Assembly: GCF_018294505.1 (NCBI RefSeq)
Contig: NC_057811.1
Location: forward strand, 24,199,483 to 24,263,482
Source of the DNA: Triticum aestivum
Lineage: Eukaryota; Streptophyta; Magnoliopsida; Poales; Poaceae
Length of the DNA stretch: 64,000 nucleotides
Reading direction: 5' to 3'
Below are positions 45,869 to 57,400 of this stretch, piece by piece (the first letter of the stretch is position 1; every line of letters starts with the position of its first letter). A program made the position numbers and the translations under genes. The notes under the pieces are model-generated. The model did not search any database. It saw nothing but the letters and a program-made list of their open reading frames with translations, and was not told where the DNA came from.

Positions 45869-48800
45869 GATTATGTCTTAGAAGCACCGCTAGGTGAAGC
45901 ACCAATCCCTGAGAACCAAGACGTTATGAACGCTTGGCAAACACGTGCTGATGATTACTCCCTCGTTCGGTGCGGCATGCTTTTCAGCTTAGAACCGGGT
46001 CTCCAAAAGCGTTTTGAGAAACATGGAGCATATGAGATGTTCGAGGAGCTGAAAATGGTTTTCCAAGCTCATGCCCGGGTCGAGAGATATGATGTCTCCG
46101 ACAAGTTCTTCAGCTGTAAAATGGAGGAGAACAGTTCTGTTAGTGAGCACATACTCAGAATGTCTGGGTTGCACAACCGCTTGACTCAGCTGGGAGTTAA
46201 TCTCCCGGATGACGCGGTCATTGACAGAATCCTCCAGTCGCTTCCACCAAGCTACAAGAGCTTTGTGATGAACTTTAATATGCAGGGGATGGAAAAGACC
46301 ATTCCTGAGGTATATTCAATGCTAAAATCAGCTGAGGTAGAGATCAGAAAAGAACATCAAGTGTTGATGGTGAATAAAACCACTAAGTTCAAGAAGGGCA
46401 AGGGTAAGAAGAACTTCAAGAAGGACGGCAAGGGAGTTGCCGCGCCCGGTAAGCCAGTTGCCGGGAAGAAGTCAAAGAATGGACCCAAGCCCGGAACTGA
46501 GTGCTTTTATTGCAAGGGAAGTGGTCACTGGAAGCGGAACTGCCCCAAATATTTAGCGGACAAGAAGAAGGCCGGCAACATCCAAGGTATATGTGATATA
46601 AAAGTAATTGATGTGTACCTTACCAGTACTCGTAGTAGCTCCTGGGTATTTGATACCGGTGCGGTTGCTCATATTTGTAACTCAAAGCAGGTACTACAGA
46701 ATAAACGGAGACTGGCAAAGGACGAGGTGACGATGCGCGTCGGGAATGGTTCCAAGGTCGATGTGATCGCCGTCGGCACGCTACCTCTGCATCTACCCAC
46801 GGGATTAGTTTTAAACCTCAATAATTGTTATTTAGTGCCAGCTTTGAGCATGAACATTGTGTCTGGATCTCGTTTAATTTGAGATGGCTACTCATTTAAA
46901 TCCGAGAATAATGGTTGTTCTATTTATTTGAGAGATATGTTTTATGGTCATGCCCCGCTGGTCAATGGTTTATTTTTGATGAATCTCGAACGTGATGTTA
47001 CACATGTTCATAGTGTGAATACCAAAAGATGTAAAGTTGATAACGATAGTACCACATACTTGTGGCACTGCCGCCTTGGTCACATTGGTGTCAAGCGCAT
47101 GAAGAAGCTCCATGCAGATGGACTTTTGGAGTCTCTTGATTACGAATCATTTGACACGTGCGAACCATGCCTCATGGGTAAGATAACCAAGACTCCGTTC
47201 TCCGGAACAATGGAGCGAGCAACCAACTTATTGGAAATCATACATACCGATGTGTGTGGTCCAATGAGTGTTGAGGCTCGCGGAGGATATCGTTATGTTC
47301 TCACTCTCACTGATGATTTAAGTAGATATGGGTATGTCTACCTAATGAAACACAAGTCTGAAACCTTTGAAAAGTTCAAGGAATTTCAGTGTGAAGTTGA
47401 GAATCAACGTGACAGAAAAATAAAATTCTTACGATCAGATCGTGGAGGAGAATATTTAAGTCACGAATTTGGTACACACTTAAGGAAATGTGGAATAGTT
47501 TCACAACTCACGCCGCCTGGAACACCTCAGAGAAATGGTGTGTCCGAACGTCGTAATCGCACTCTATTGGATATGGTGCGATCTATGATGTCTCTTACCG
47601 ATTTACCGCTCTCATTTTGGGGCTATGCTTTAGAGACTGCTGCATTCACTTTAAATAGGGCTCCGTCTAAATCCGTTGAGACGACACCGTATGAATTATG
47701 GTTTGGGAAGAAACCTAAGCTGTCGTTTCTAAAAGTTTGGGGATGCGATGCTTATGTCAAGAAACTTCAACCTGAAAAGCTCGAACCCAAGTCGGAAAAA
47801 TGCGTCTTCATAGGATACCCTAAGGAAACTATTGGGTATACCTTCTACCTCAGATCCGAAGGCAAGATCTTCCTTGCCAAGAACGGGTCCTTTCTGGAGA
47901 AGGAGTTTCTCTCGAAAGAATTGAGTGGGAGGAAAGTGGAACTTGATGAGGTGATAGTCACCCCTTCCAAACCGGAAAGTAGCGCAGCGCGGGAAAATGT
48001 TCCTGTGGTGCCTACACCGACTGGGGAGGAAGTTAATGATGATGATCATGAAACTTCGGATCAAGTTACTGAACTTCGTAGGTCCACAAGGACACGTTCC
48101 GCACCAGAGTGGTACGGCAACCCTGCCCTGGAAATCATGTTGTTAGACAACGGTGAACCTTCGAACTATGAAGAAGCGATGGCGGGCCCGGATTCCGACA
48201 AATGGCTAGAAGCCATGAAATCTGAGATAGAATCCATGTATGAAAACAAAGTATGGACTTTGACTGACTTGCCCGATGAGCGGCGAGCCATAGAAAACAA
48301 ATGGATCTTTAAGAAGAAGACGGACGCGGATGGTAATGTGACCATCTACAAAGCTCGACTTGTCGCTAAGGGTTATCGACAAGTTCAAGGGGTTGACTAC
48401 GATGAGACTTTCTCACCCGTAGCGAAGCTGAAGTCCGTCCGAATCATGTTAGCAATTGCCGCATACTATGATTATGAGATATGGCAGATGGACGTCAAAA
48501 CGGCATTCCTTAACAGCTTCCTTAAGGAAGAGTTGTATATGATGCAGCCGGAAGGTTTTGTCGATCCTAAGAATGCTAACAAAGTGTGCAAGCTCCAGCG
48601 CTCAATCTATGGGCTGGTGCAAGCATCTCGAAGTTGGAACATTCGCTTTGATGAGATGATCAAAGCGTTTGGGTTTAAACAGACTTATGGAGAAGCCTGT
48701 GTCTACAAGAAAGTGAGTGGGAGCTCTGTAGCATTTCTCATATTATATGTGGATGACATACTATTGATGGGAAATGATATAGAATTCTTGGAAAGTATAA

Positions 48801-49729
48801 AGGCCTATTTGAATAAGTGTTTTTCAGTGAAGGACCTTGGAGAAGCTGCTTATATATTAGGCATCAAGATCTATAGAGATAGATCAAGATGCCTCATTGG
48901 TCTTTCACAGAGTACATACCTTGACAAGATATTGAAGAAGTTCAGTATGGATCAGTCCAAGAAGGGGTTCTTGCCTGTATTGCAAGGTGTGCAATTGAGC
49001 ACGGCTCAATGCCCGACCACGGCAGAAGATATAGAAGAGATGAGTGTCATCCCCTATGCCTCGGCTATAGGGTCTATTATGTATGCCATGCTGTGTACCA
49101 GACCTGATGTAAACCTTGCCGTAAGTTTGGTAGGAAGGTACCAAAGTAATCCCGGCAAGGAACACTGGACAGCGGTCAAGAATATCCTGAAGTACCTCAA
49201 GAGGACTAAGGATATGTTTCTCGTTTATGGAGGTGACGAAGAGCTCGTCGTAAAGGGTTACGTCGACGCTAGCTTCGACACAGATCTGGATGACTCGAAG
49301 TCACAGACCGGATACGTGTATATTTTGAATGGAGGAGCAGTAAGCTGGTGCAGTTGCAAGCAAAGCGTCGTGGCGGGATCTACATGTGAAGCGGAGTACA
49401 TGGCAGCCTCGGAGGCAGCACAGGAAGCAGTCTAGATGAAGGAGTTCATTACCGACCTAGGGGTGATTCCCAATGCGTCGGGCCCAATGACTCTATTCTG
49501 TGACAACACTGGAGCTATTGCCCTTGCGAAGGAGCCCAGGTTTCACAGGAAGACCAGGCATATCAAGCGTCGCTTCAACTCCATTCGTGAAAGTGTTCAA
49601 AATGGAGACATAGCTATTTGTAAAGTACACACGGACCTGAATGTAGCAGATCCGTTGACTAAACCTCTCCCTAGGGCAAAACATGATCAACACCAGGATG
49701 CAATGGGTGTTCGATTCATCACAATGTAA
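45869..49729 (+). pseudogene. Angela gag-pol polyprotein (gag, PR, IN, RT, RNase H), two nonsense codons
   Basis: One frame from the LARD2 TSD to TAA at 49729. Gag is followed by a CX2CX4HX4C knuckle (46502-46543) and the protease motif WVFDTGAVAH (DTG at 46652-46660). The integrase has the HLGH zinc-binding start near 47070 and DDE-type motifs HTDVCGPM, SDRGGEY and PPGTPQRNGVSERRNRT. The reverse transcriptase has YVDD at 48746-48757, and RNase H has GYVDASFDTD and CDNTGAIAL. TGA at 46880-46882 falls just after the protease, and TAG at 49433-49435 in RNase H replaces the Trp of AVWMKEF. Both fit C-to-T-type changes (one strand each). No frameshift is seen, so decay is slight. Confidence 0.93.
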
Positions 49730-49761
49730 CTAGATTATTGACTCTAGTGCAAGTGGGAGAC

Positions 49762-51895
49762 CGTTGGAAATATGCCCTAGAGGCAATAATAAATGGTTAT
49801 TATTATATTTCTTTGTTCATGGTAATTGTCTATTATTCATGCTATAATTGTATTGTCCGGAAATCGTAATACATGTGTGAATACATAGACCACATCGTGT
49901 CCCTAGTAAGCCTCTAGTTGACTAGCTCGTTGATCAACAGATAGTCATGGTTTCCTGACTATGGACATTGGATGTCATTGATAACGGGATCACATCATTA
50001 GGAGAATGATGTGATGGACAAGACCCAATCCTAAGCATAGCATAAAAGATCGTGTAGTTTCGTTTGCTAGAGCTTTTCCAATGTCAAGTATCTTTTCCTT
50101 AGACCATGAGATCGTGCAACTCCCGGATACAGTAGGAGTGCTTTGGGTGTGCCAAACGTCACAACGTAACTGGGTGACTATAAAGGTGCGCTACGGGTAT
50201 CTCCGAAAGTGTCTGTTGGGTTGGCACGGATCGAGACTGGGATTTGTCACTCCGTGTGACGGAGAGGTATCTCTGGGCCCACTCGGTAATGCATCATCAT
50301 AATGAGCTCAATGTGACTAAGGCGTTAGTCACGGGATCATGCATTGCGGTATGAGTAAAGAGACTTGCCGGTAACGAAATTGAACAAGGTATTGGGATAC
50401 CGACGATCGAATCTCGGGCAAGTAACATACCGATTGACAAAGGGAATTGCATACGGATTGATTGAATCCTCGACATCGTGGTTCATCCGATGAGATCATC
50501 ATGGAGCATGTGGGAGCCAACATGGGTATCCAGATCCCGCTGTTGGTTATTGACCGGAGAGGCGTCTCGGTCATGTCTGCATGTCTCCCGAACCCGTAGG
50601 GTCTACACACTTAAGGTCCGGTGACGCTAGGGTTGTAGAGATATATGTATGCGGAAACCCGAAATTTGTTTGGAGTCCCGGATGAGATCCTGGGCGTCAC
50701 GAGAGGTTCCGGAATGGTCCGGAGGTGAAGAATTATATATAGGAAGTCCAGTTTCGGCCACCGGGAAAGTTTCGGGGGTTACCGGTATTGTACCGGGACC
50801 ACCGGAAGGGTCCCGGGGGTCCACCGGGTGGGGCCACCTGTCCCGGAGGGCCCCGTGGGCTGAAAGTGGAAGGGAACCAGCCCTTAGTGGGCTGGGGCGC
50901 CCCCCTTGGGCCTCCCCCCNNNNNNNNNNNNNNNNNNNNNNNNNNNNNNNNNNNNNNNNNNNNNNNNNNNNNNNNNNNNNNNNNNNNNNNNNNNNNNNNN
51001 NNNNNNNNNNNNNNNNNNNNNNNNNNNNNNNNNNNNNNNNNNNNNNNNNNNNNNNNNNNNNNNNNNNNNNNNNNNNNNNNNNNNNNNNNNNNNNNNNNNN
51101 NNNNNNNNNNNNNNNNNNNNNNNNNNNNNNNNNNNNNNNNNNNNNNNNNNNNNNNNNNNNNNNNNNNNNNNNNNNNNNNNNNNNNNNNNNNNNNNNNNNN
51201 NNNNNNNNNNNNNNNNNNNNNNNNNNNNNNNNNNNNNNNNNNNNNNNNNNNNNNNNNNNNNNNNNNNNNNNNNNNNNNNNNNNNNNNNNNNNNNNNNNNN
51301 NNNNNNNNNNNNNNNNNNNNNNNNNNNNNNNNNNNNNNNNNNNNNNNNNNNNNCCTAAGGGGGGGAGCTTGCCCCCTGCCTTGGGGGGCAAGGCAACCCC
51401 TTCCCCCCTTGGCCGCCGCCCCCCCTTGGAGATCCCATCTCCCAGGGCTGGCGCACCCCCCAGGGGCCTATATAAAGGGGGGAGGGAGGGCAGCAACCTA
51501 CAGCCTTGGGCGCCTCCCTCCTCCCCTGCAACACCTCTCTCTCTCTCTCGCAGAAGCTCGGCGAAGCCCTGCCGGAGACCCGCTACATCCACCACCACGC
51601 CGTCGTCCTATTGGATCTCCATCAACCTCTCCTTCCCCCTTGCTGGATCAAGAAGGAGGAGACGTCGCTGCACCGTACGTGTGTTGAACGCGGAGGTGCC
51701 GTCCGTTCGGCACTCGGTCATCGGTGATTTGGATCACGGCGAGTACGACTCCGTCATCCACGTTCATTGGAACGCTTCCGCTCGCGATCTACAAGGGTAT
51801 GTAGATGCACTCCCTTCCCCTCGTTGCTAGTACACTCCATAGATGCATCTTGGTGAGCGTAGGAAAATTTTAAAATTATGCTACGATTCCCAACA
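49762..51895 (+). repeat. 3' LTR of Angela (contains assembly gap)
   Basis: Matches the 5' LTR on both sides of an N run. The first base is C instead of the canonical T. Excluding N it is 1700 bp against 1728 bp in the 5' copy. A 6-base GGTGAC unit present in the 5' LTR near 31513 is missing here. Confidence 0.9.
50920..51353. other. Assembly gap (434 N)
   Basis: Unsequenced bases inside Angela's GC-rich LTR segment. The flanks CCTCCCCCC and CCTAAGGGGG are about 20 bases apart in the 5' LTR, so the real missing sequence is probably far shorter than the N run. Frames that translate through it are artefacts. Confidence 0.98.
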
Positions 51896-52363
51896 CCTCC
51901 TTCATCTTGACGTTGCGGACGCCATCGGAAAACACCAAAATGAAGGCCTCGTCTGTGACCTTGGGGATTTTGAGGCGAACGTTGTTGAAGCGCTGGATGT
52001 ACTTCTGCAGGGTCTCCCCTGGCTGCTGCCTGACGCGGCGTAGGTCACCCACAGCCAGAGGGCGGTCGCGAGTGCCCTGAAAGTTGGCGACGAAGCGGTC
52101 ATGCATCTCATCCCAGGAGGAGATTGAGCCCGGGGGCAGGTTCAGGAGCCACGAGCGAGCGCCGTCCTTGAGAGCCATGGGGAACTAGTTCGCCATGACT
52201 TTCTCGTCGCCGTTGGCTACCTCGATGCCCAGCTTGTAAAGCTGCAAGAACTCCGCGGGGTCGCGTGTGCCGTCATAGCGAGGAGGCAAGTCTGGCTTGA
52301 ACTTGCCCAGCCAGGCGACGCTACGCAGCACAGGAGTGAAGGCGCGGCAGCCTGCTGTGGCCA
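51896..52363 (-). pseudogene. Gypsy-A gag, N-terminal/central part
   Basis: The minus strand reads CRAFTPVLRSVAWLGKFKPD, then YDGTRDPAEFLQLY, an in-frame TAG at 52185-52187, and FPMALKDGARSWLLNLPPGS. ISSWDEMHDRFVANFQGT and PGETLQKYIQRFNNVR follow, then ends at the Angela junction. These are the hallmark capsid motifs of Ty3/Gypsy gag (Retrotrans_gag). The rest of gag lies at 30199-30652 beyond Angela. Confidence 0.85.
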
Positions 52364-53024
52364 CCAGGGCCTGTCATGGAGGCGGAGCTTGATCCTGGTG
52401 TCCCCGCGCCGCCATGGCAAGCGGCGCATGGCCCTGCCGCGGCAAGCGATCCTGACGTGGCGGTGCTGGGAACGGTGGAGCGTTTTCTTGCGGTCGGGGA
52501 ACTTCTTGGCAGCTTCCTTCTTCTTGTGCGGGCGCCTGACGAGGAGGGTCGCGCCGGGGAGCCGCGCGCGTTGGCGCCAGGGCGCCATCTTGGTGCAGAG
52601 GTGGTGGAGGCGCTCCGTGAGCCACGTCGCCCGCAGCTGGCGGGGGCGAGGAAGCAAGAGGGACGGCGCAGGGGAGCCCCCTGCAGCGCTGACGAGCTCG
52701 GCGATGCGGTCCAGCCAGTCCTCGTAGAGGTCGTTGAACGGGCGGTACCGCAGGGCTCGCATTCCATGAGTAGCACGGCCTGCGCGTCTGTGGGAGGGCG
52801 ACCAGCGTGAGACGACGAGCCGGCTGGGGTTAGCGACGGAGTGGCGGTGCGGCCGTCCCGCCGCACTGAGGGGTGCAGCGAGGATGCTTGCTGGTCGTTT
52901 CCCGCTAGGCCAGTGACGGCGTTGGCGGTGGGTGAAGGGGAACGACGGGGAGCCCCGCCGACAGGAGCTCTCTGAGTGACACGGGCGGCGAGGGCGGCTC
53001 GGCGCTCAGCGCGTGTTGTGGGTT
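52364..53024 (-). pseudogene. Gypsy-A gag 5' region, frame disturbed
   Basis: The minus strand carries ALRYRPFNDLYEDWLDRIAEL near 52740-52690, which resembles the N-terminal part of the same gag type. Basic, Pro/Ala-rich sequence with shifting frames follows. The 5' LTR, primer site and true start are not present, because Gypsy-B begins at 53025. Confidence 0.5.
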
Positions 53025-53491
53025 TGTCACGGCAGATGTCCTAGCGAAAGGACTTAGTCGTGGAGCCATCGCAACGGGTTAGTTTGAAGGGGTTAAAGCG
53101 GACAAGGGATGCAAGAGAGTTTTATACTAGTTCAGCCCCTTCGAGGAAGGTAAAAGCCTACGTCTAGTTGTGATGGAATTGATGGGGTTTTGATGACCAG
53201 GGATCGAATACGCTTTGCCTGAGTCTCAAGTTGTTGTTTGTTGTCCTTGAACCGCCGTTGGGTCGTGCCTTTATATACACAGGTCGACGCCCGCCGGCTT
53301 ACAGTCCCGATGCCGGTTTATACACATACCGGCTCGGTCTCTACTTTGTCATACCTTACAATACAAGTCATGTACTACATGGCGGTTTATAACTACATGC
53401 CTTAATCTACCTTTGGGCCTTGGGCCTTCGAGTTTCTGTAGTAAAACCGGCTTCCTTTGCCGGTTTACACCTAGTAGTAGTATCCCCAACA
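53025..53491 (-). repeat. 3' LTR of Gypsy-B
   Basis: 467 bp, TGTCACGGCAG to ATCCCCAACA on plus. On minus it begins TGTTGGGGATACTACTACTAGG after the purine tract GGGGCCTAA. TATA box TATATAAA is at 53270-53277 on minus. Confidence 0.75.
53270..53277 (-). promoter_or_regulatory. TATA box in Gypsy-B LTR
   Basis: GTGTATATAAAGGCACG on minus in mid-LTR, the expected site of the LTR promoter. Confidence 0.55.
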
Positions 53492-53758
53492 TTAGGCCCC
53501 AGATTGATTTGAACTAGTTCATGTCAATCTCCAAAACCTTGAGAAAATTTCTTCTTCCATATCTTCTCATAAATCTTGTAAACCGCCATGACGTCATCAT
53601 CCAGAATTATAATAAACCGCCATGACGTCATTTGTTATTTTAAATGGTATATTCCTCACCTTCATTAATGAGCCTCCGACAATCGAGGCGACAAATCTGT
53701 CACATATCCATTTGTTAGGCTCCTCGATTCTTGTGCTTGACCCTTATCCTTTCGTCTT

Positions 53759-53766
53759 TATAAATA
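53759..53766 (+). promoter_or_regulatory. TATA box and 5' UTR exon of the antisense gene
   Basis: TATAAATACGG at 53759, then a pyrimidine-rich start region (CCCCCTTTCTCTTCGTCTCC) and a GC-rich leader exon ending at a good donor, CACCG|GTGAGT (53945/53946). A 5' UTR intron before the coding ATG is therefore likely; its acceptor is not certain. A short upstream ATG at 53914 exists in the leader. Confidence 0.6.
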
Positions 53767-54445
53767 CGGCCGAGGGTCCTTTCCATTTTCCCCCTTTCTC
53801 TTCGTCTCCTTCTTGTTCCTCGCGACGTCTCAGAACCCGAGCTCTGCCGCCGCCGTCGACCTTCGTATCTGCATCAACCAAGGCCGCTGCATCAACCTAA
53901 TCGAACCAGAGCAATGCGGCGCTCCTCCGCTGTTCCGCAGCACCGGTGAGTTCATTTCCTTTTCAACCTCAGATCTGCATTAGGGTTCCGCCGTTCGTCG
54001 GTGTTCTTCCCTGTTCGTCTTCTTTTTGTTCTTAGATCTCATAACTTGATTTGCAACTGATAGTAGAAGTAGGCGATGATAGTCTAGCGTCCTTTACCAA
54101 CCTCAGAAAACACCTTTTACTGCCTGAGATCCAATCAAACAAATGTGTTCTTCCACTGCCACCATTTTAGGTTAAATTTATTTCCTCTTTTTAGAACTGT
54201 GGCAGATCCAAATTTATACCACCGATCTGTGAAATCTGTTTGCGCCATACTTAGACATTTTCGTGAATCTGTAGCCTCTATACCATTGTGGGCGGTTTAT
54301 CCTTTGAACTTTGATAACTCATCATATACCATTAGCCCTCTGTTAAACCACCAACCTACTTTAAATGCTGAAATCCGGTTTAGTACACCCAAATGCTTGA
54401 AATATCATCGTCTTCCATCGTTGCACCGGTTTGTAAGTTGTAACC

Positions 54446-57400
54446 ATGAACTTTAACCCGGACACCGTGCTTTTTTCCAGCTTGTCACCAGAAATGGCCA
54501 AACAATTCTGTTCCTGTAATTGGGTTCCTTCCCGGGTTACGGAAGCGCAGCTGGCTGGTTGTGTTGCAACGGGCGCTTTAGCAAATAAGGACACTATCCA
54601 TTGGCGAGTCCCTGGTCCAGAATTTCCTCCTGAACCCCAAGACGGAGAAGTTATTGTATTTACTGATTACCTGAGCCGAGGCTTCACTCCTGCCGGATCA
54701 AAAAAATTCCGTGACGTGCTCTCCGACTTTCAAATCCATCCCCAAGATATCGGTCCAAACTCCATATCCAATATTTGTGACTGGCAAGTATTCTGTGAAG
54801 TGTACCTGCAAGTGGAGCCTACTGTTGATCTGTTCCGGGATTTCTTTTATCTAAACCGCCGTACTGAGTTTACGGATGGCCCCAATACTGAACTAGGCGG
54901 GGTTTCAATTCAGAAGAGGAGAGATGTTGATTTCCCTCATGCCAAGCTTCATAGTCATCCTAAGGACTGGAATCAGACTTGGTTCTACTGCCGCAACACA
55001 ACCCCAGCCAATGAAAATGCTTTGCCGGGTTACCGTCCACACCGGCTTACCCAAGCTCATCCCTTTCCTCAACGGTTCGCCCAGGAGCGAGCAAAATATG
55101 CCCCTCAACTGGCAAAGCTCAGAGCCTTTGATGCAAATGGGCTGACAGTCATGGATTTTGTCCGATGCTGGGTTTCATGGAGCGTTTTACCTTTAAGCCG
55201 GCGGCCCATTTTAATGTGTGAATACACAGGGGATCTGAAAGACCCGCAATGCCATATTGACATCCAGCTGACTGATGATGAAGTCACCGAAGCTGTTAAA
55301 AAGATGCTTAATGAGCCAATAGATGTATGCAGCAAAACCGGCCTCAGTCCTTTCTATGCTGCCAATAAACCGCCAAAGGTATAATCTACCATATTTCTGC
55401 CTTTATCCATCCTTTGTTAACTTTCTCCTTTGATGACTTACTATTTATCTATGCAGGCCGATGATCCATTCTGGAAGAAAAAATCACAAGATAAACCGGT
55501 AAAGAATCCTCGGCTTAAGACCAAGGCTTCAAAAAAGCCTATGAAAAGAAGGAACGTTGAACCGTCCGAGCCCATTATTGATGATGATCTGGATATTCCG
55601 GATTCAGAGGTAGAACTTGACTCTCTCGGTTCATTTTTTATACACCTTATTGACAATGACCATTATCAGGATGAAGCGGAAGCCAGCCATGCTGATGAGG
55701 TAACTATTCTTTCTTCTGATTCTGATCCTGTGCCAGTACCAAGAATCCGTCGAGCCATTCGGAATGTAAAATTTTCATGCCCTCTTTCTTATTTGGACCC
55801 GCACTTTCTTTTAAAGACACAGCAGCATGAAGCTCGCCGCACAACTCGACATAGCGGCCAAGTGGTGACCTCCTCCGGTTTACGAAATTCATCGGTTCGC
55901 AAACGCCGCCAAGAGGTTGCTTATACTCCTGACACCCTTTACCCTAAGGCAGGTTACATCCGATATCCTCTTAATCCGTCTGACTCAAATTATCAGGGAA
56001 CTTCCCATTCATCGTCTGGTCAGTCGTCAGCGACACAACTTCCTACTCTGAAAACCGTCCCTGGGTAAGCATAACATACTTTTAACTTTTTGGTCTTGTA
56101 TTATATTGTCATATCGATCTTCATGTCTGCTCTTTTTCAGTGCTAAAGCCAGACCAAGCAAGAAGGCTAGATTGAATAGGTCAACCGACCATGAACCGAC
56201 TACCGAGCCAGAGAAAACCCCAGAGGCTATTGACCCGGAGGCTAACACTGTTATTGATAATCCGGAACCTCAAGCAACCGACACGCTTGTTGAACCGGTA
56301 GAAAATAATCCAACAAGCCAGTCAGCTGATCCACTAAGTCCAACTGTTGATCCGCCGAGTCCAGCTAAAGCATCTGATAAACTGCCAAGCCCTGCCAAAA
56401 CTACGGACGACGATGTTGTCGTAACTGGCCTTGGTTTCAGCTCCCCTGGTCGTCCTGTCGCGTTATCAAAGCATAGCGCCAAAGAAGAAATTTCTGCTGT
56501 GGACAAAGGGAAATGGAAATCCGAGTTATCCAATTATACCAACCTTAGCGCTGAAGACCTTCATTCTAGTTTTTTTAACCGCCTGTATACAAGTCGCGAC
56601 TTTGAAGCCGGTTTAGTAGGCCTGATGAAGGAGCGGTATGAGGTAAATGTCACTTTCCCTTTGCATAAATATTCCAATAGTCCTTTTGTTAGAACTAGTC
56701 TAACGTATCAACTCCAGTAGCCTCCAAGGGTCGGTGCATAAAATTAGTTTGAACCGGGTCTTGAATCGATATTTGCATTTTGCTGGTGTAGGCCCCATGA
56801 ACCGGCTTATATCTTTTTAGAATGAACCGGTACATCCAATTAATCTCACCACTTATAATGATGACGATCCATCTGAATCTGAACGAATACGCATTAGCCC
56901 CCAAGTGTCAAGTAGATAACTTGTTATGTGCTTGAGACTTTAAATTAATAGCTGATAAGAAGTAATCCGCAATAGCCCCCAAGTGTCAAGTAGATAACTT
57001 GTTATGTGCTTGAGACTTTAAATTAATAGCTGATGAGAAGCAATCCGCATTAGCCCCCAAGTGTCAAGTAGATAACTTGTTATGTGGTTGGGACTTCAAT
57101 GTTGTAATGCTAACTTAGTATCTGTATTTTGCAGGCTGAGTTGTCCAAAAAAGACTCCCAAATCATTGATCTCCAAGGAAACATCAAGTCTCAGCAAGAC
57201 GAAACTTGCAAAGTTAAGAGCGAGCTGACCACCGCTTTAACAACCATGGAGCAGCTGAAGGAATTCTTCATAGGCGAACGGGCAGATTGGGAAACTGAAA
57301 AAACCACCTTGTTAAAGCGGACAGAAGATGCGGAAAACGCCCTTAAACCGGCCACAGAAGAGCTGAGCAGCCTGAAGCGGCAGATTGATGCCATGACCTC

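Larger units (their letters stand above)
30653..51895 (+). mobile_element. Angela-type Copia retrotransposon (BARE/WIS group), host of LARD2
   Basis: LTRs 30653-32380 and 49762-51895 start (A/C)GTTGGAAATATGCCCTAG and end CTACGATTCCCAACA, as Angela/WIS/BARE elements do. TSD CCTCC lies at 30648-30652 and 51896-51900. A primer-site-like TGGCATCATGAGCC follows the 5' LTR, and a purine-rich AAGTGGGAGA precedes the 3' LTR. One gag-pol frame is interrupted by LARD2 and by two nonsense codons. Without LARD2 and the N gap it is about 8.8 kb, the normal size for Angela. Confidence 0.95.
26353..53024 (-). mobile_element. Gypsy-A interior (Fatima-like), split by Angela, truncated at 5' end
   Basis: From the 3' LTR upwards: an antisense B3-like pseudogene, about 1.3 kb of repeat-bearing non-coding DNA, reverse-transcriptase remnant, protease and gag. 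Angela sits within gag (duplication CCTCC at 30648-30652 and 51896-51900). RNase H and integrase are absent and the RT is internally deleted, so the element was defective in itself. Its 5' end is cut by Gypsy-B at 53025 and no 5' LTR is in the window. Confidence 0.8.

Noticed and set aside
47729..48064. Minus-strand ORFs inside Angela pol
   Set aside because: Opposite to a well-supported polyprotein frame.
50627..51830. ORFs of 299-393 codons on both strands
   Set aside because: Created by reading through the 434-N gap.
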